DNA of 64,000 bases from Roseiarcus sp963842835 (GTDB taxonomy: Bacteria > Pseudomonadota > Alphaproteobacteria > Rhizobiales > Beijerinckiaceae). The stretch's first letter is position 1, and the number at the start of each line of letters is the position of its first letter. The DNA is taken from contig CAWJIB010000010.1 in the NCBI GenBank assembly GCA_963842835.1, positions 124,001 through 188,000 of the forward strand, in the 5' to 3' direction. Below the pieces are notes generated by a model that saw nothing but the letters and a program-made list of their open reading frames with translations, searched no databases and had not been told where the DNA came from. This document shows positions 7,158-15,315 of this stretch, piece by piece. A program made the translations under genes and the position numbers.

Positions 7158-9214
7158 CGCCCGCTCCCCGCCATCGCCGCGCCGCCGACCTCCACCGCTG
7201 TGCTCTTCGCGTTGCCCAGAGCCTTGCGGATTTCCAGCGCCGCATAGACCACGGTCGCTGCGACGACGGCGACGAACAGGGCCGCCAGCGCCGCGTCGAC
7301 GTAGTCGTTGAAGATCACCCGGGCCATCGTCTCCGCCGTCTTCGCCGGCGCCAGCACCTTGCCTTGCGACAACGCCGCCGAGAACCGCCAGGCATGGCTG
7401 ACGAAGCCGACGGCGGGGTCGGGGCTGAAGACCTTCTCCAGCCCGGCGGTGACCGTGGTGACGACCAGCCACACGCTCGGCGCGATGGTGACCCAGGCGT
7501 AGCGCTCGCGTTTCATCTTGAAGAGGACGACCGTGCACAGCGTCAATGCGATCGCCGCGAGCATCTGGTTGGCGGCGCCGAACAGCGGCCATAGCGTGTA
7601 AATGCCGCCGTAGGGGTCGATGACGCCTTGGTAGAGGATATAGCCCCACAGCAGGCACGCCAGCGCCGAGCCGATGAGATTGTTGGCCCAGGACTGCGTT
7701 TCCTTGAACGCCGGGACGACCGCGCCAACGAAATCCTGGATCATGAAGCGCAGCACGCGCGTGCCGGCGTCGACCGTGGTTAGAATGAACAGCGCCTCGA
7801 ACAGGATGATGAAATGATACCAGAGGCCCATCAGCGCGCGTCCGCCCAGGAAGCTCGCCAGGATGCTCGCCATGCCGACCGCCAGCGTCGGCGCGCCGCC
7901 GGTGCGCGACAGGATGCTGGTCTCGCCGACATCATGGGCGATCTGCGTCAGGACGTCGGGCGTGACGACGAAGCCCCAGGACGAGATCGCCTGCGCCGCC
8001 GAATCGACCGTGCCGCCGATGACCCCCGCCCCGCTGTTCATCGCGAAGTAAATGCCGGGATGCAGGACCGAGGCGCCGATCATCGCCATGATCGCGACGA
8101 ACGATTCCATCAACATCGCGCCGTAGCCGATGAAGGGAATCTGGCTCTCGTTCTCGATCATCTTCGGCGTGGTGCCCGAGGAGATGAGCGAGTGCCAGCC
8201 CGACACCGCGCCGCAGGCGATGGTGATGAACAGGAACGGGAACAGCCCGCCCGCCCACACGGGCCCGCTGCCGTCGATGAAGCGGGTCACCGACGGCATC
8301 TGCAGATCGGGATGAACAATGACGATGCCGATCGCCAGCAGCACGATCGTGCCGATCTTGAGGAAGGTCGAGAGATAGTCCCTCGGCGCCAGCAACAGCC
8401 AGACCGGCAGCACCGAGGCGACGAAGCCGTAGCCGATGATAGTCAGCGCCAGCGTCGGGCCGGAGAGATCGAAATAGGGCGCCAGCGCCGGATTCTCGGC
8501 GACCGCGCGGCCGAACACCAGCGCCAGTAACAACAGGACCGCGCCGATGGCCGACATTTCGCCGATGCGACCGGGTCGAAAGAAACGCGTGTAGAGGCCC
8601 ATGATCAGCGCGATCGGGACGGTGCAGAACACCGTGAAGGCGCCCCACGGGCTTCCCATCAGGGCCTTGACCACGACGAGGGCGAGCACGGCCAGGACGA
8701 TGACGCAGATCAGCAGCACGCCGAGGCTGGCGACGCCGCCGGCGACCGGGCCCATCTCGGCGCGCACCATGTCGCCGAGCGAGCGGCCGTCGCGCCGGGT
8801 GGAGAGGAACAGCACCGTCATGTCCTGCACCGCGCCGGCGAACACGACGCCGGCGAGAATCCACAACGTGCCCGGCAGATAGCCCATTTGCGCGGCCAGG
8901 ACCGGGCCGACCAGCGGCCCCGCGCCGGCGATCGCCGCGAAATGGTGGCCGAACAGCACGTAACGGTTGGTCGGCACGTAGTCGAGGCCGTCGTTGCGCC
9001 CATAAGCCGGCGTCTGCCGCGTCGCATCGAGCCCGAGCGCGCTGTTGGCGATGAAGAGGCCGTAGAAGCGATAGGCGACGGCGTAGATGCAGACCGATGC
9101 GATGACCAGCCAGGCGGCGTTCACCGGTTCTCCGCGCGCCAGCGCGACGATCGCGAGAGAAATCGCGCCGATCACCGCTATGGCGGCCCAGGTCACTTTC
9201 GCTTGCAGCGTCAC
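7154..9214 (-). CDS. cstA: carbon starvation protein A, pyruvate/peptide transporter
   Basis: This 686-aa polytopic inner-membrane protein has the CstA core domain and a C-terminal five-helix domain. Recognisable stretches include R-F-Y-G-L-F-I, F-G-H-H-F-A-A-I-A-G-A-G-P-L-V-G-P and G-A-V-Q-D. E. coli CstA and BtsT import pyruvate, and CstA also affects peptide use under carbon starvation. The ATG at 9214 follows AGGGGGGAAAG, a strong ribosome site. It is coupled to ybdD and a small third gene. In a carbon-limited or C1-using organism it would recover pyruvate. Specific regulation is not visible. Confidence 0.92.
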   Translation of the reverse strand: MTLQAKVTWAAIAVIGAISLAIVALARGEPVNAAWLVIASVCIYAVAYRFYGLFIANSALGLDATRQTPAYGRNDGLDYVPTNRYVLFGHHFAAIAGAGPLVGPVLAAQMGYLPGTLWILAGVVFAGAVQDMTVLFLSTRRDGRSLGDMVRAEMGPVAGGVASLGVLLICVIVLAVLALVVVKALMGSPWGAFTVFCTVPIALIMGLYTRFFRPGRIGEMSAIGAVLLLLALVFGRAVAENPALAPYFDLSGPTLALTIIGYGFVASVLPVWLLLAPRDYLSTFLKIGTIVLLAIGIVIVHPDLQMPSVTRFIDGSGPVWAGGLFPFLFITIACGAVSGWHSLISSGTTPKMIENESQIPFIGYGAMLMESFVAIMAMIGASVLHPGIYFAMNSGAGVIGGTVDSAAQAISSWGFVVTPDVLTQIAHDVGETSILSRTGGAPTLAVGMASILASFLGGRALMGLWYHFIILFEALFILTTVDAGTRVLRFMIQDFVGAVVPAFKETQSWANNLIGSALACLLWGYILYQGVIDPYGGIYTLWPLFGAANQMLAAIALTLCTVVLFKMKRERYAWVTIAPSVWLVVTTVTAGLEKVFSPDPAVGFVSHAWRFSAALSQGKVLAPAKTAETMARVIFNDYVDAALAALFVAVVAATVVYAALEIRKALGNAKSTAVEVGGAAMAGSGR

Positions 9215-9434
9215 GGCTTTCCCCCCTTAGAGTTTTTCCTGGCGGCGCGCGTCCGACAATCGCTTGGACGCCCCCATCGCGCCGACGACGCAGCATCCTA
9301 CACCGAGCGACGCCCAATGCAACGAATTGGGCGTTGCGGCGCATTGCCGCTCGGACGCCTGCGGTTCGCTAAAACGGGCGTATGGCGCATTTGGATGACG
9401 TCGGGCGACGTCGTCTCGAATTCAGCGCGGCCTC

Positions 9435-10256
9435 TCAGCTCTGGCTTTGCCCGGCTGCCTGTTCGATCCGCACTGCGGCGCTGACGGCCTCGCCGCCGCC
9501 GCCGGATTGGGCGACGCGGAACGGCGCGGCGCCTTGCGCGTCGAAGCCGACGGCGACGCGGACATAGCGGTCGTCGGCGCACTGATTGTGGACGGGATCG
9601 AAGGCGACCCAGCCGAGCACCGGCGCTTCGGCCTCGGCCCAGGCGAACAGGCCCTGCGGCGGCGGCGCGTCGCGCGGCGCGAGATAGCCGCTGACGAACC
9701 GCGCGGGAACTCCGAGCCAGCGCGCGCAGGCGATGAACGCATGCGCGAAATCTTGGGCGCCGCCGCGCCGCAAGGCGAAAGCCTCGGCGGCGGCGCCCTT
9801 GGCCTCCATCGTCTCCGGATCGAAAGCCATCGCGCCGTGGATCGCGTTCATGAGACGATGCAGCCGCTCGATGGGATCGGCCGCCGTCGCGATCGCGTCC
9901 AGGGCGAATTCGCGCAGCACGCCGTTGGCATGGGCCAGCGGGCTCGCGCGCAGGAACATTTGCGTCGGCAAGGGCTCGACCGCGCCGCGCACGACGCCGA
10001 CCGCGTCGCTCGTCGCGACTTCGCCGATCGCGGAGACGGTGAAGCGCTCGATCGCGCCCTGATAGGAAAACGCGTGCACGATGTTGCCGAGAGAATCCTC
10101 GCTCTGGCGCAGCGAGCCGTCGACATCGACGCCGACGCGCCAGCGCAGCACGTATTGCGAGTCGAAACTGCGCGGCGTCAGTCGAAGGTTCTGGATGACG
10201 GAGCGGGCCGCCGGCGCATAGGCGTAGGTCGTTTGGTGAGAGATCTTGATTCGCAT
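9435..10256 (-). CDS. transglutaminase-like protein lacking catalytic Cys and His
   Basis: An N-terminal bacterial transglutaminase beta domain (R-I-K-I-S-H-Q-T-T-Y-A-Y start) precedes a transglutaminase-core domain. In active relatives the core reads G-V-C-Q-D-F-A-H and H-A-W-x-E. Here these positions are G-G-A-Q-D-F-A-H (Ala167 in place of Cys) and F-A-W-A-E (Phe204 in place of His), while the Asp in W-V-A-F-D-P (Asp220) remains. The fold is therefore kept, but thiol catalysis is not possible. It is the usual partner of alpha-E and ATP-grasp genes, from which an IS element now separates it. It may act as a binding or scaffold protein. Confidence 0.85.
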   Translation of the reverse strand: MRIKISHQTTYAYAPAARSVIQNLRLTPRSFDSQYVLRWRVGVDVDGSLRQSEDSLGNIVHAFSYQGAIERFTVSAIGEVATSDAVGVVRGAVEPLPTQMFLRASPLAHANGVLREFALDAIATAADPIERLHRLMNAIHGAMAFDPETMEAKGAAAEAFALRRGGAQDFAHAFIACARWLGVPARFVSGYLAPRDAPPPQGLFAWAEAEAPVLGWVAFDPVHNQCADDRYVRVAVGFDAQGAAPFRVAQSGGGGEAVSAAVRIEQAAGQSQS

Positions 10257-10323
10257 GCGCGCGTCGCTCTGGGTTCGCGTTGGGCGATTAGACCGAATTG
10301 TCCGTCATGTATGGACGGCCCCC

Positions 10324-10598
10324 TCGTTGCAAGGCATTTTTCAGCGGCTTCGGCTTGAAGTCTGGAGCGGTCATGTATTCGGCCTTTTGACGCGGTTCAT
10401 GACCGCTGGCCCCGATGGGTTTCGCGGATTGGGCTCCCTGCATTGCGGCGCGCTTTTGAGGCGCGATGACGGTTCGGAGTGTCCCAACCCAGGTCCTGAC
10501 CTTTTTGCCGTCGCTACCGTTTGCTCCTTGCTTCGTCTCCGACCCTGCGTCGCCGCCTGGCCGGAAAGGGGTTGTCTGGCCTTGGCTCTACATTTTTC
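10324..10598 (-). ncRNA. candidate bridge/seek guide RNA region of the IS element
   Basis: About 275 bases of non-coding DNA lie between the transposase stop and the left subterminal repeat, whereas only about 67 bases lie on the other side. In IS1111-type elements the guide RNA that recognises donor and target DNA is encoded in the non-coding segment downstream of the transposase, matching this asymmetry. Plus-strand ORFs here look spurious. I did not fold the sequence or locate the guide loops, so the exact RNA ends are unknown. Confidence 0.5.
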
Positions 10599-11630
10599 TC
10601 ACGCCGCCTTGGCTTGCGCCGCGGGCCGCCGATAGGCCTCGCCCGAAGTCAAAACAGCCCAGGCGATCCGGGCGGTTTTGGCCGCCTGCGCCAGCACGGC
10701 GACCTTGACCGGGCGACGGGCGAGGATGGCGCGCTGCCACTCGGTGGCGCGGCCCGTGTTGGCGCGCGCGCCGCGCATGATCGTGCTGGCGCCCAACGCC
10801 AGCAGCGAGCGCAGCCGCCGCTCCCCTTGCCGGGTGATGCCGAGCTTTGTCGTCTTACCCCCGCTCGAACTCTCGCGCGGCGTCAGTCCCGCCCAGGCGG
10901 CGAAATCGCGCGCCGAATCGAAACGCTTTCCGTCGCCGATCGCCGCGACAATGGCGTGCGCCGTGATGGCGCCGACGCCGGGGATCGCGCATAGACGCCG
11001 CATGTCCGGGTTCTCCTTGGCCGCCGCCAGTATCCGCGCCTCGAGCTCGTCGATATCCCCGGCCAGACTATCGATCTGCCGGCCCAGCGCTTCCAGCGTC
11101 GCCCTCAGCGGCGCCGGCACGCGCGCATCGCCTACCCGAACCAACTCTCGCAACTCGGCAAAGCCCAACCGGCCTTGCGCCGCGATAATCCCCATCTCGG
11201 CGAGCAAACCGCGTAAGCAGTTGGAAAGCTGAGTCCGCTGCTTGATCAAAAGCTCGCGTCCGCGCTCGACCGCCCGCATCGCCTGTTGCTCGACGCTCTT
11301 GATTGCCACGTAACGCATGTCCGCGCGACCCATCGCCGCGCAAATCGCCGCCGCATCGCGGGCGTCGGTTTTATTGCGCCGAACAAAGGGCTTCACATAG
11401 GCCGCCGGAATTAAGCGAACCTCATGCCCGAGCGCGCGCAAGGCGCGGCCCCAATAATGCGCCGAGCCGCAAGCCTCCAACCCAACCGTGCAGCGCGGCT
11501 GCTTGCTGAAGAACGCTTCGAGCTGCGCGCGACGAAGCTTTTTCTGAAAGACGATCTCGCCCTTGGCGCCTTCGCCGTGGACTTGAAAAACCGACTTGGC
11601 CAAATCGAGACCGATCGTGATAGCGTTCAT
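10599..11630 (-). CDS. IS110-family transposase (DEDD + Transposase_20)
   Basis: The 343-aa enzyme has an N-terminal RuvC-like DEDD domain (G-L-D-L-A-K-S, G-L-E-A-C-G-S-A, K-T-D-A-R-D-A) and a C-terminal Transposase_20 domain (I-P-G-V-G-A-I-T-A, F-A-A-W-A-G-L-T-P-R-E, S-S-S-G-G-K) holding the serine used in strand exchange. It recombines DNA guided by an element-encoded RNA. The length and all motifs look intact, so the element may still be active. The ATG at 11630 lies close to the right end of the element. Confidence 0.93.
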   Translation of the reverse strand: MNAITIGLDLAKSVFQVHGEGAKGEIVFQKKLRRAQLEAFFSKQPRCTVGLEACGSAHYWGRALRALGHEVRLIPAAYVKPFVRRNKTDARDAAAICAAMGRADMRYVAIKSVEQQAMRAVERGRELLIKQRTQLSNCLRGLLAEMGIIAAQGRLGFAELRELVRVGDARVPAPLRATLEALGRQIDSLAGDIDELEARILAAAKENPDMRRLCAIPGVGAITAHAIVAAIGDGKRFDSARDFAAWAGLTPRESSSGGKTTKLGITRQGERRLRSLLALGASTIMRGARANTGRATEWQRAILARRPVKVAVLAQAAKTARIAWAVLTSGEAYRRPAAQAKAA

Positions 11631-11713
11631 CTGGGCGGCTCCTATCGCTGGTTGGCGAATCGCAACAACGACCAGCTTGGCACGTCGATGCCGTCAGGGG
11701 CCGTCCACCCAGC

Positions 11714-11826
11714 ATTGCGAGGAGCGCAGCGACGAAGCAATCCAGTGGGCGGACGAACGCTTCGCGTTCGCCTTGAGATTACGTCTGAGGCGTAGTCTGG
11801 ATTGCTTCGCTTTGCTCGCAATGACG
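11714..11826. repeat. interspersed palindromic repeat interrupted by the IS element
   Basis: Two arms face each other: cattgcgagg... to ...gcaatccag (11714-11746) and ctggattgc... to ...gcaatg (11797-11823). Between them lie smaller hairpins (gaacgc-ttc-gcgttc and tacgtc-tga-ggcgta), giving a cloverleaf-like unit. This resembles the dispersed CATTGCGAGGAGCGCAGCGACGAAGCAATCC-type repeats of Hyphomicrobiales genomes. The left arm is cut by the IS element; its outer end (tccgtcat) is found at 10301-10308 beyond the element. No function is assigned. Confidence 0.75.
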
Positions 11827-11868
11827 GCCTTTCGATTGGTTGGATTCCTGATGGGCGCCTAGGTTTCG

Positions 11869-12831
11869 TCACACGAAAAGATACTGCTCGGAAATCGTTG
11901 CGGCGAGCTGCGCGTTGTCCTCGATGAAAGTCGTGACGAACTCGTGCAGGCCGTCCTGGAAGATCTCGCTCATGCTGGCGCGTTCGAGCGCGCCGAGCAT
12001 GGCGCGCGCCTGACGCTGCGCGGCGCCGCTGCGGCCGTCCGCGCGCGCCAGAGAATCGAGCGCGAGGTCGATGCTTTCGTAGCAGAAGATCAGGGAGCGC
12101 GGCATCGCCGGTTTCAGGATCAAGAGATCGGCGATCAGCCACGGCTTGACCCGGTCGCGATAGACCCAATGATAGGCGGTGGCGGCCGACACAGCGCGCA
12201 GGATCGCCACCCACTGGAAATAGTCGAGCGAGCCGCCGACCTTTTCGTTCGACGGCAGCAGCAAATGGTATTTCACGTCGAGCAGGCGCGCCGTGTTGTC
12301 GGCGCGTTCGACGAAGATCCCCAGCCGATTGAACCAGTAGCCGTCGTTGCGCAGCATCGTTCGATAGCAGGCGCCGTCGAAATCGAGCGAGGCTTTCTTG
12401 ACGTACTCGAGGAAGCGCGCGAGCGCCTCGCGGTCCAAATCCTTGCCCGCGCGCCGCGTCGCCTCGAAACGCTTGAGTTCGAGCCAGGCGTCGTTGATCG
12501 CGGTCCAGGTCTCGACGGTCAGGGCGGTGCGCACCGCGCGGCCGTTGGCGCGCGCGTTTTCCAGGCAATTGCAGATCGAAGACGGGTTGGCGCGATCGAA
12601 AGCGAGAAAGTCGATCGCGCTCGCCTCGTCGATTTCGTCGCGCGTAGCGTGGAACGCCTCGTCGACGCCGACCGCGTTGAGCGCGCCCGCCCATTCCACC
12701 GCCGGGTCGTCGACGCCGCTCCTGGGCAGATATTCCAAGCGCAGCGTCGCTTCGATCATGCGCGCGATGAAGTCGGCGCGCTCCATCGACCGCGCGAGCC
12801 AGAAGAGGTTGTCGGCCGTGCGAGCGAGCAT
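11869..12831 (-). CDS. alpha-E domain protein (DUF403), full length
   Basis: This 320-aa all-helical protein opens M-L-A-R-T-A-D-N-L-F-W-L-A-R-S-M-E-R-A-D, the hallmark of the alpha-E family. Members accompany circularly permuted ATP-grasp enzymes and transglutaminase-like proteins in what is predicted to be a peptide or amide-bond forming system; the product is unknown. It starts 3 bases after the chimeric ORF. Residues 1-193 are paralogous to the N-terminal part of that ORF, with a handful of substitutions. It is probably the functional alpha-E copy, since it alone is complete. Confidence 0.88.
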   Translation of the reverse strand: MLARTADNLFWLARSMERADFIARMIEATLRLEYLPRSGVDDPAVEWAGALNAVGVDEAFHATRDEIDEASAIDFLAFDRANPSSICNCLENARANGRAVRTALTVETWTAINDAWLELKRFEATRRAGKDLDREALARFLEYVKKASLDFDGACYRTMLRNDGYWFNRLGIFVERADNTARLLDVKYHLLLPSNEKVGGSLDYFQWVAILRAVSAATAYHWVYRDRVKPWLIADLLILKPAMPRSLIFCYESIDLALDSLARADGRSGAAQRQARAMLGALERASMSEIFQDGLHEFVTTFIEDNAQLAATISEQYLFV

Positions 12832-14209
12832 GGGTCAGTCCTCCCCGGGCGCCGCGTCGTCGTCGACGACCCAGGTGTCCTTGGTGCCGCCGCCCTGGCT
12901 GGAGTTGACGACGAGCGAGCCCCTGGTCAGCGCGACGCGCGTGAGGCCGCCGGGCACGATCCTGACGCCGTTGGCGCCGGAGAGCACGAATGGCCTCAGA
13001 TCGACATGGCGCGGCGAAATCCCGCTGTCGAAAGACGCGGGGCAGGTGGACAGGGCGAGCGTCGGCTGGGCGATGTAATTGGCCGGGTCGGCCTTCAGCT
13101 TGGCGGCGAAGAATTCGCGCTGCGCGGCGCTCGCGTGCGGGCCGACCAACATGCCGTAGCCGCCCGACCGTTCACTTCCTTGACCACGAGCTGATCGAGC
13201 CGCTCGAGCACGAAATTCAGCATTTGCGGCCGGCAGCAGCAGATGGTATTTCACGTCGAGCAGGCGCGCCGTGTTGTCGGCGCGTTCGACGAAGATGCCG
13301 AGGCGATTGAACCAGTAGGCGTCGTTGCGCAGCATCGTGCGATAGCAGGAGCCGTCGAAATCGAGCGAGGCTTTCTTGACGTAGTCGAGGAAGCGCGCGA
13401 GCGCCTCGCGGTCGAAATCCTTGCCCGCGCGCCGCGTCGCCTCGAAGCGCTTGAGTTCGAGCCAGGCGTCGTTGATCGCGGTCCAGGTCTCGACGGTCAG
13501 GGCGGTGCGCACCGCGCGGCCGTTGGCGCGCGCGTTTTCCAGGCAATTGCAGATCGAAGACGGGTTGGCGCGATCGAAAGTGAGAAAGTCGATCGCGCTC
13601 GCCTCGTCGATTTCGTCGCGCGTAGCGTGGAACGCCTCGTCGACGCCGACCGCGTTGAGCGCGCCCGCCCATTCCACCGCCGGGTCGTCGACGCCGCTCC
13701 GGGGCAGATATTCCAAGCGCAGCGTCGCTTCGATCATGCGCGCGATGAAGTCGGCGCGCTCCATCGACCGCGCGAGCCAGAAGAGGTTGTCGGCCGTGCG
13801 AGCGAGCATGGGTCAGTCCTCCCCGGGCGCCGCGTCGTCGTCGACGACCCAGGTGTCCTTGGTGCCGCCGCCCTGGCTGGAGTTGACGACGAGCGAGCCC
13901 CTGGTCAGCGCGACGCGCGTGAGGCCGCCGGGCACGATCCTGACGCCGTTGGCGCCGGAGAGCACGAATGGCCTCAGATCGACATGGCGCGGCGAAATCC
14001 CGCTGTCGAAAGACGCGGGGCAGGTGGACAGGGCGAGCGTCGGCTGGGCGATGTAATTGGCCGGGTCGGCCTTCAGCTTGGCGGCGAAGAATTCGCGCTG
14101 CGCGGCGCTCGCGTGCGGGCCGACCAACATGCCGTAGCCGCCCGACCCGTTCACTTCCTTGACCACGAGCTGATCGAGCCGCTCGAGCACGAAATTCAGC
14201 ATTTGCGGC
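12253..14209. repeat. 978-bp head-to-tail tandem duplication
   Basis: Bases 12253-13230 and 13231-14209 are two directly adjacent copies of one unit that spans the 5' two-thirds of the alpha-E gene and the 3' end of the ATP-grasp gene. The ATP-grasp part (about 330 bases) appears identical except for one missing C near 13168, while the alpha-E part has about ten or more base differences. A 7-bp microhomology (cggcagc) sits at the junction. The uneven divergence suggests that the duplication is old and that part of it has been homogenised. Confidence 0.85.
12835..13809 (-). CDS. chimeric alpha-E / ATP-grasp ORF made by tandem duplication
   Basis: Residues 1-193 are the N-terminal part of an alpha-E protein and about 214-324 are the C-terminal part of the circularly permuted ATP-grasp protein. 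The roughly 20 residues between them (starting A-N-A-E-F-R-A-R) are ATP-grasp sequence read out of frame. A one-base deletion near 13168, relative to the intact ATP-grasp gene, then restores the frame at S-G-G-Y-G-M-L. The result is a continuous 324-aa ORF 3 bases after the intact ATP-grasp gene. Whether a stable protein is made is unknown; it may be a non-functional relic that kept its frame by chance. Confidence 0.75.
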   Translation of the reverse strand: MLARTADNLFWLARSMERADFIARMIEATLRLEYLPRSGVDDPAVEWAGALNAVGVDEAFHATRDEIDEASAIDFLTFDRANPSSICNCLENARANGRAVRTALTVETWTAINDAWLELKRFEATRRAGKDFDREALARFLDYVKKASLDFDGSCYRTMLRNDAYWFNRLGIFVERADNTARLLDVKYHLLLPAANAEFRARAARSARGQGSERSGGYGMLVGPHASAAQREFFAAKLKADPANYIAQPTLALSTCPASFDSGISPRHVDLRPFVLSGANGVRIVPGGLTRVALTRGSLVVNSSQGGGTKDTWVVDDDAAPGED

Positions 14210-15258
14210 TCCCGGCAGCGATAGGTCGGCACGTTTTGCAACAAGGGCTCCTCGCAGAGATAGAAACGGATCAACTCGGGAACGTAGCTATAGATCGCCT
14301 TGTCGTCGGCGACGCCAGTTCCCACTGCATTCGCAATAGTCACATTGCCTGCGAGATAGGCGCCGAGCAGCCCCGGCACGCCAAGAAGCGATTCCGGATT
14401 GAACACGAGCGGGTCGAGGAACTCGTCGTCGACGCGGCGATAGATGACGTCGACGCGCTTGGGACCGAGCGTCGTGCGCATGTAGACGACGTCTTCGTCG
14501 ACAAACAGATCCCGTCCCTCGACAAGTTCGACGCCGAGCTTGTCGGCGAGGAACGAGTGCTCGTAGTAGGCCGAATTGTATGGGCCCGGCGTCAGCAGCA
14601 CGATGGAAGCGTCGCTCGCGCTCGGGCGCGGCGTCACCGAGCGCAGGCAGGCGAGCAATTCGTCGGGATAGTCGTCGACCGGGGCGACGCGGTGGCGCGC
14701 GAACAGGTCCGGCATCAGGCGCATCGTGACTTCGCGATTTTCCAGCATATAGGAAACGCCCGACGGCGTGCGCGCGTTGTCCTCAAGCACGTAGAACGCG
14801 TCCTCGCCGACGCGCACGATGTCGATGCCGGCGATGTGCACCCAGATGTCGTGCGGCGCACGATGCCCGATCATTTCCGGCCGATAATAGGGATTGCGCA
14901 GGATCAGTTCCTCGGGAACGATATTTTCCTTAAGAATCGCGCGCGGTCCGTAGACGTCCTTCAAGAACAGGTTGAGGGCGTTGACGCGTTGCGTGAGGCC
15001 CGCCGCCAAACGCGTCCATTCCGCGCGCGAAATGACGCGCGGCACGATGTCGAACGGAATCAGCCGCTCCGCCGCGTCCTTGTCGCCATAGACGCCGAAG
15101 GTGATGCCGATGCGGCGAAACATATATTCGGCCTGGGCGCGGCGCGAGGCCAGGACATCGGGCGGCGTTTCCTCGAGCCAGCGCGCGATCTGTCGATAGA
15201 GCGGGCGTATGCTTCCGGCATCCACCCCCATTTCGTCGAAAGAGCCGCCCGCTCCCAT
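13813..15258 (-). CDS. circularly permuted ATP-grasp protein
   Basis: The 481-aa protein matches the CP_ATPgrasp family (DUF404/DUF407 type): V-Y-G-D-K-D-A-A-E-R-L-I-P-F-D, F-L-K-D-V-Y-G-P-R-A-I-L, N-A-R-T-P-S-G-V-S-Y and the C-terminal S-S-Q-G-G-G-T-K-D-T-W-V. These enzymes are predicted to ligate carboxylates to amines using ATP, and they work with alpha-E and transglutaminase-like partners. The gene heads the cluster, with the chimeric ORF and alpha-E following at 3-base spacings. It appears intact and is the likely source copy of the duplication. Confidence 0.9.
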   Translation of the reverse strand: MGAGGSFDEMGVDAGSIRPLYRQIARWLEETPPDVLASRRAQAEYMFRRIGITFGVYGDKDAAERLIPFDIVPRVISRAEWTRLAAGLTQRVNALNLFLKDVYGPRAILKENIVPEELILRNPYYRPEMIGHRAPHDIWVHIAGIDIVRVGEDAFYVLEDNARTPSGVSYMLENREVTMRLMPDLFARHRVAPVDDYPDELLACLRSVTPRPSASDASIVLLTPGPYNSAYYEHSFLADKLGVELVEGRDLFVDEDVVYMRTTLGPKRVDVIYRRVDDEFLDPLVFNPESLLGVPGLLGAYLAGNVTIANAVGTGVADDKAIYSYVPELIRFYLCEEPLLQNVPTYRCREPQMLNFVLERLDQLVVKEVNGSGGYGMLVGPHASAAQREFFAAKLKADPANYIAQPTLALSTCPASFDSGISPRHVDLRPFVLSGANGVRIVPGGLTRVALTRGSLVVNSSQGGGTKDTWVVDDDAAPGED

Positions 15259-15315
15259 CTCGCAACCTCTTTCAAGCCCTCGCGATTCACGTCAGGCGAA
15301 GCAATCTTCGTGCCG

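Larger units (their letters stand above)
10309..11716 (-). mobile_element. IS110-family element, IS1111-type, about 1.4 kb
   Basis: The element contains one intact transposase gene. A perfect 11-bp subterminal inverted repeat is visible: tggacggcccc at 10312-10322 and ggggccgtcca at 11698-11708, set 3 and 5 bases inside a repeated CAT (10306-10308 and 11714-11716). Subterminal repeats and the lack of a longer target duplication are the marks of the IS1111 group. Deleting the element rejoins ccgtCAT to tgcgag and restores a palindromic repeat arm, which fixes the ends with good confidence. It lies between the transglutaminase-like and alpha-E genes. Confidence 0.82.

Noticed and set aside
7932..9344. 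Long minus-strand ORF of 470 codons inside cstA
   Set aside because: It is an Arg-rich frame shadow of cstA with no family signature; the cstA frame carries the conserved membrane protein.
10246..10708. Plus-strand ORFs of 80-129 codons downstream of the IS transposase
   Set aside because: They lie in the non-coding end of the IS element opposite the transposase end; no passenger gene signature is visible.
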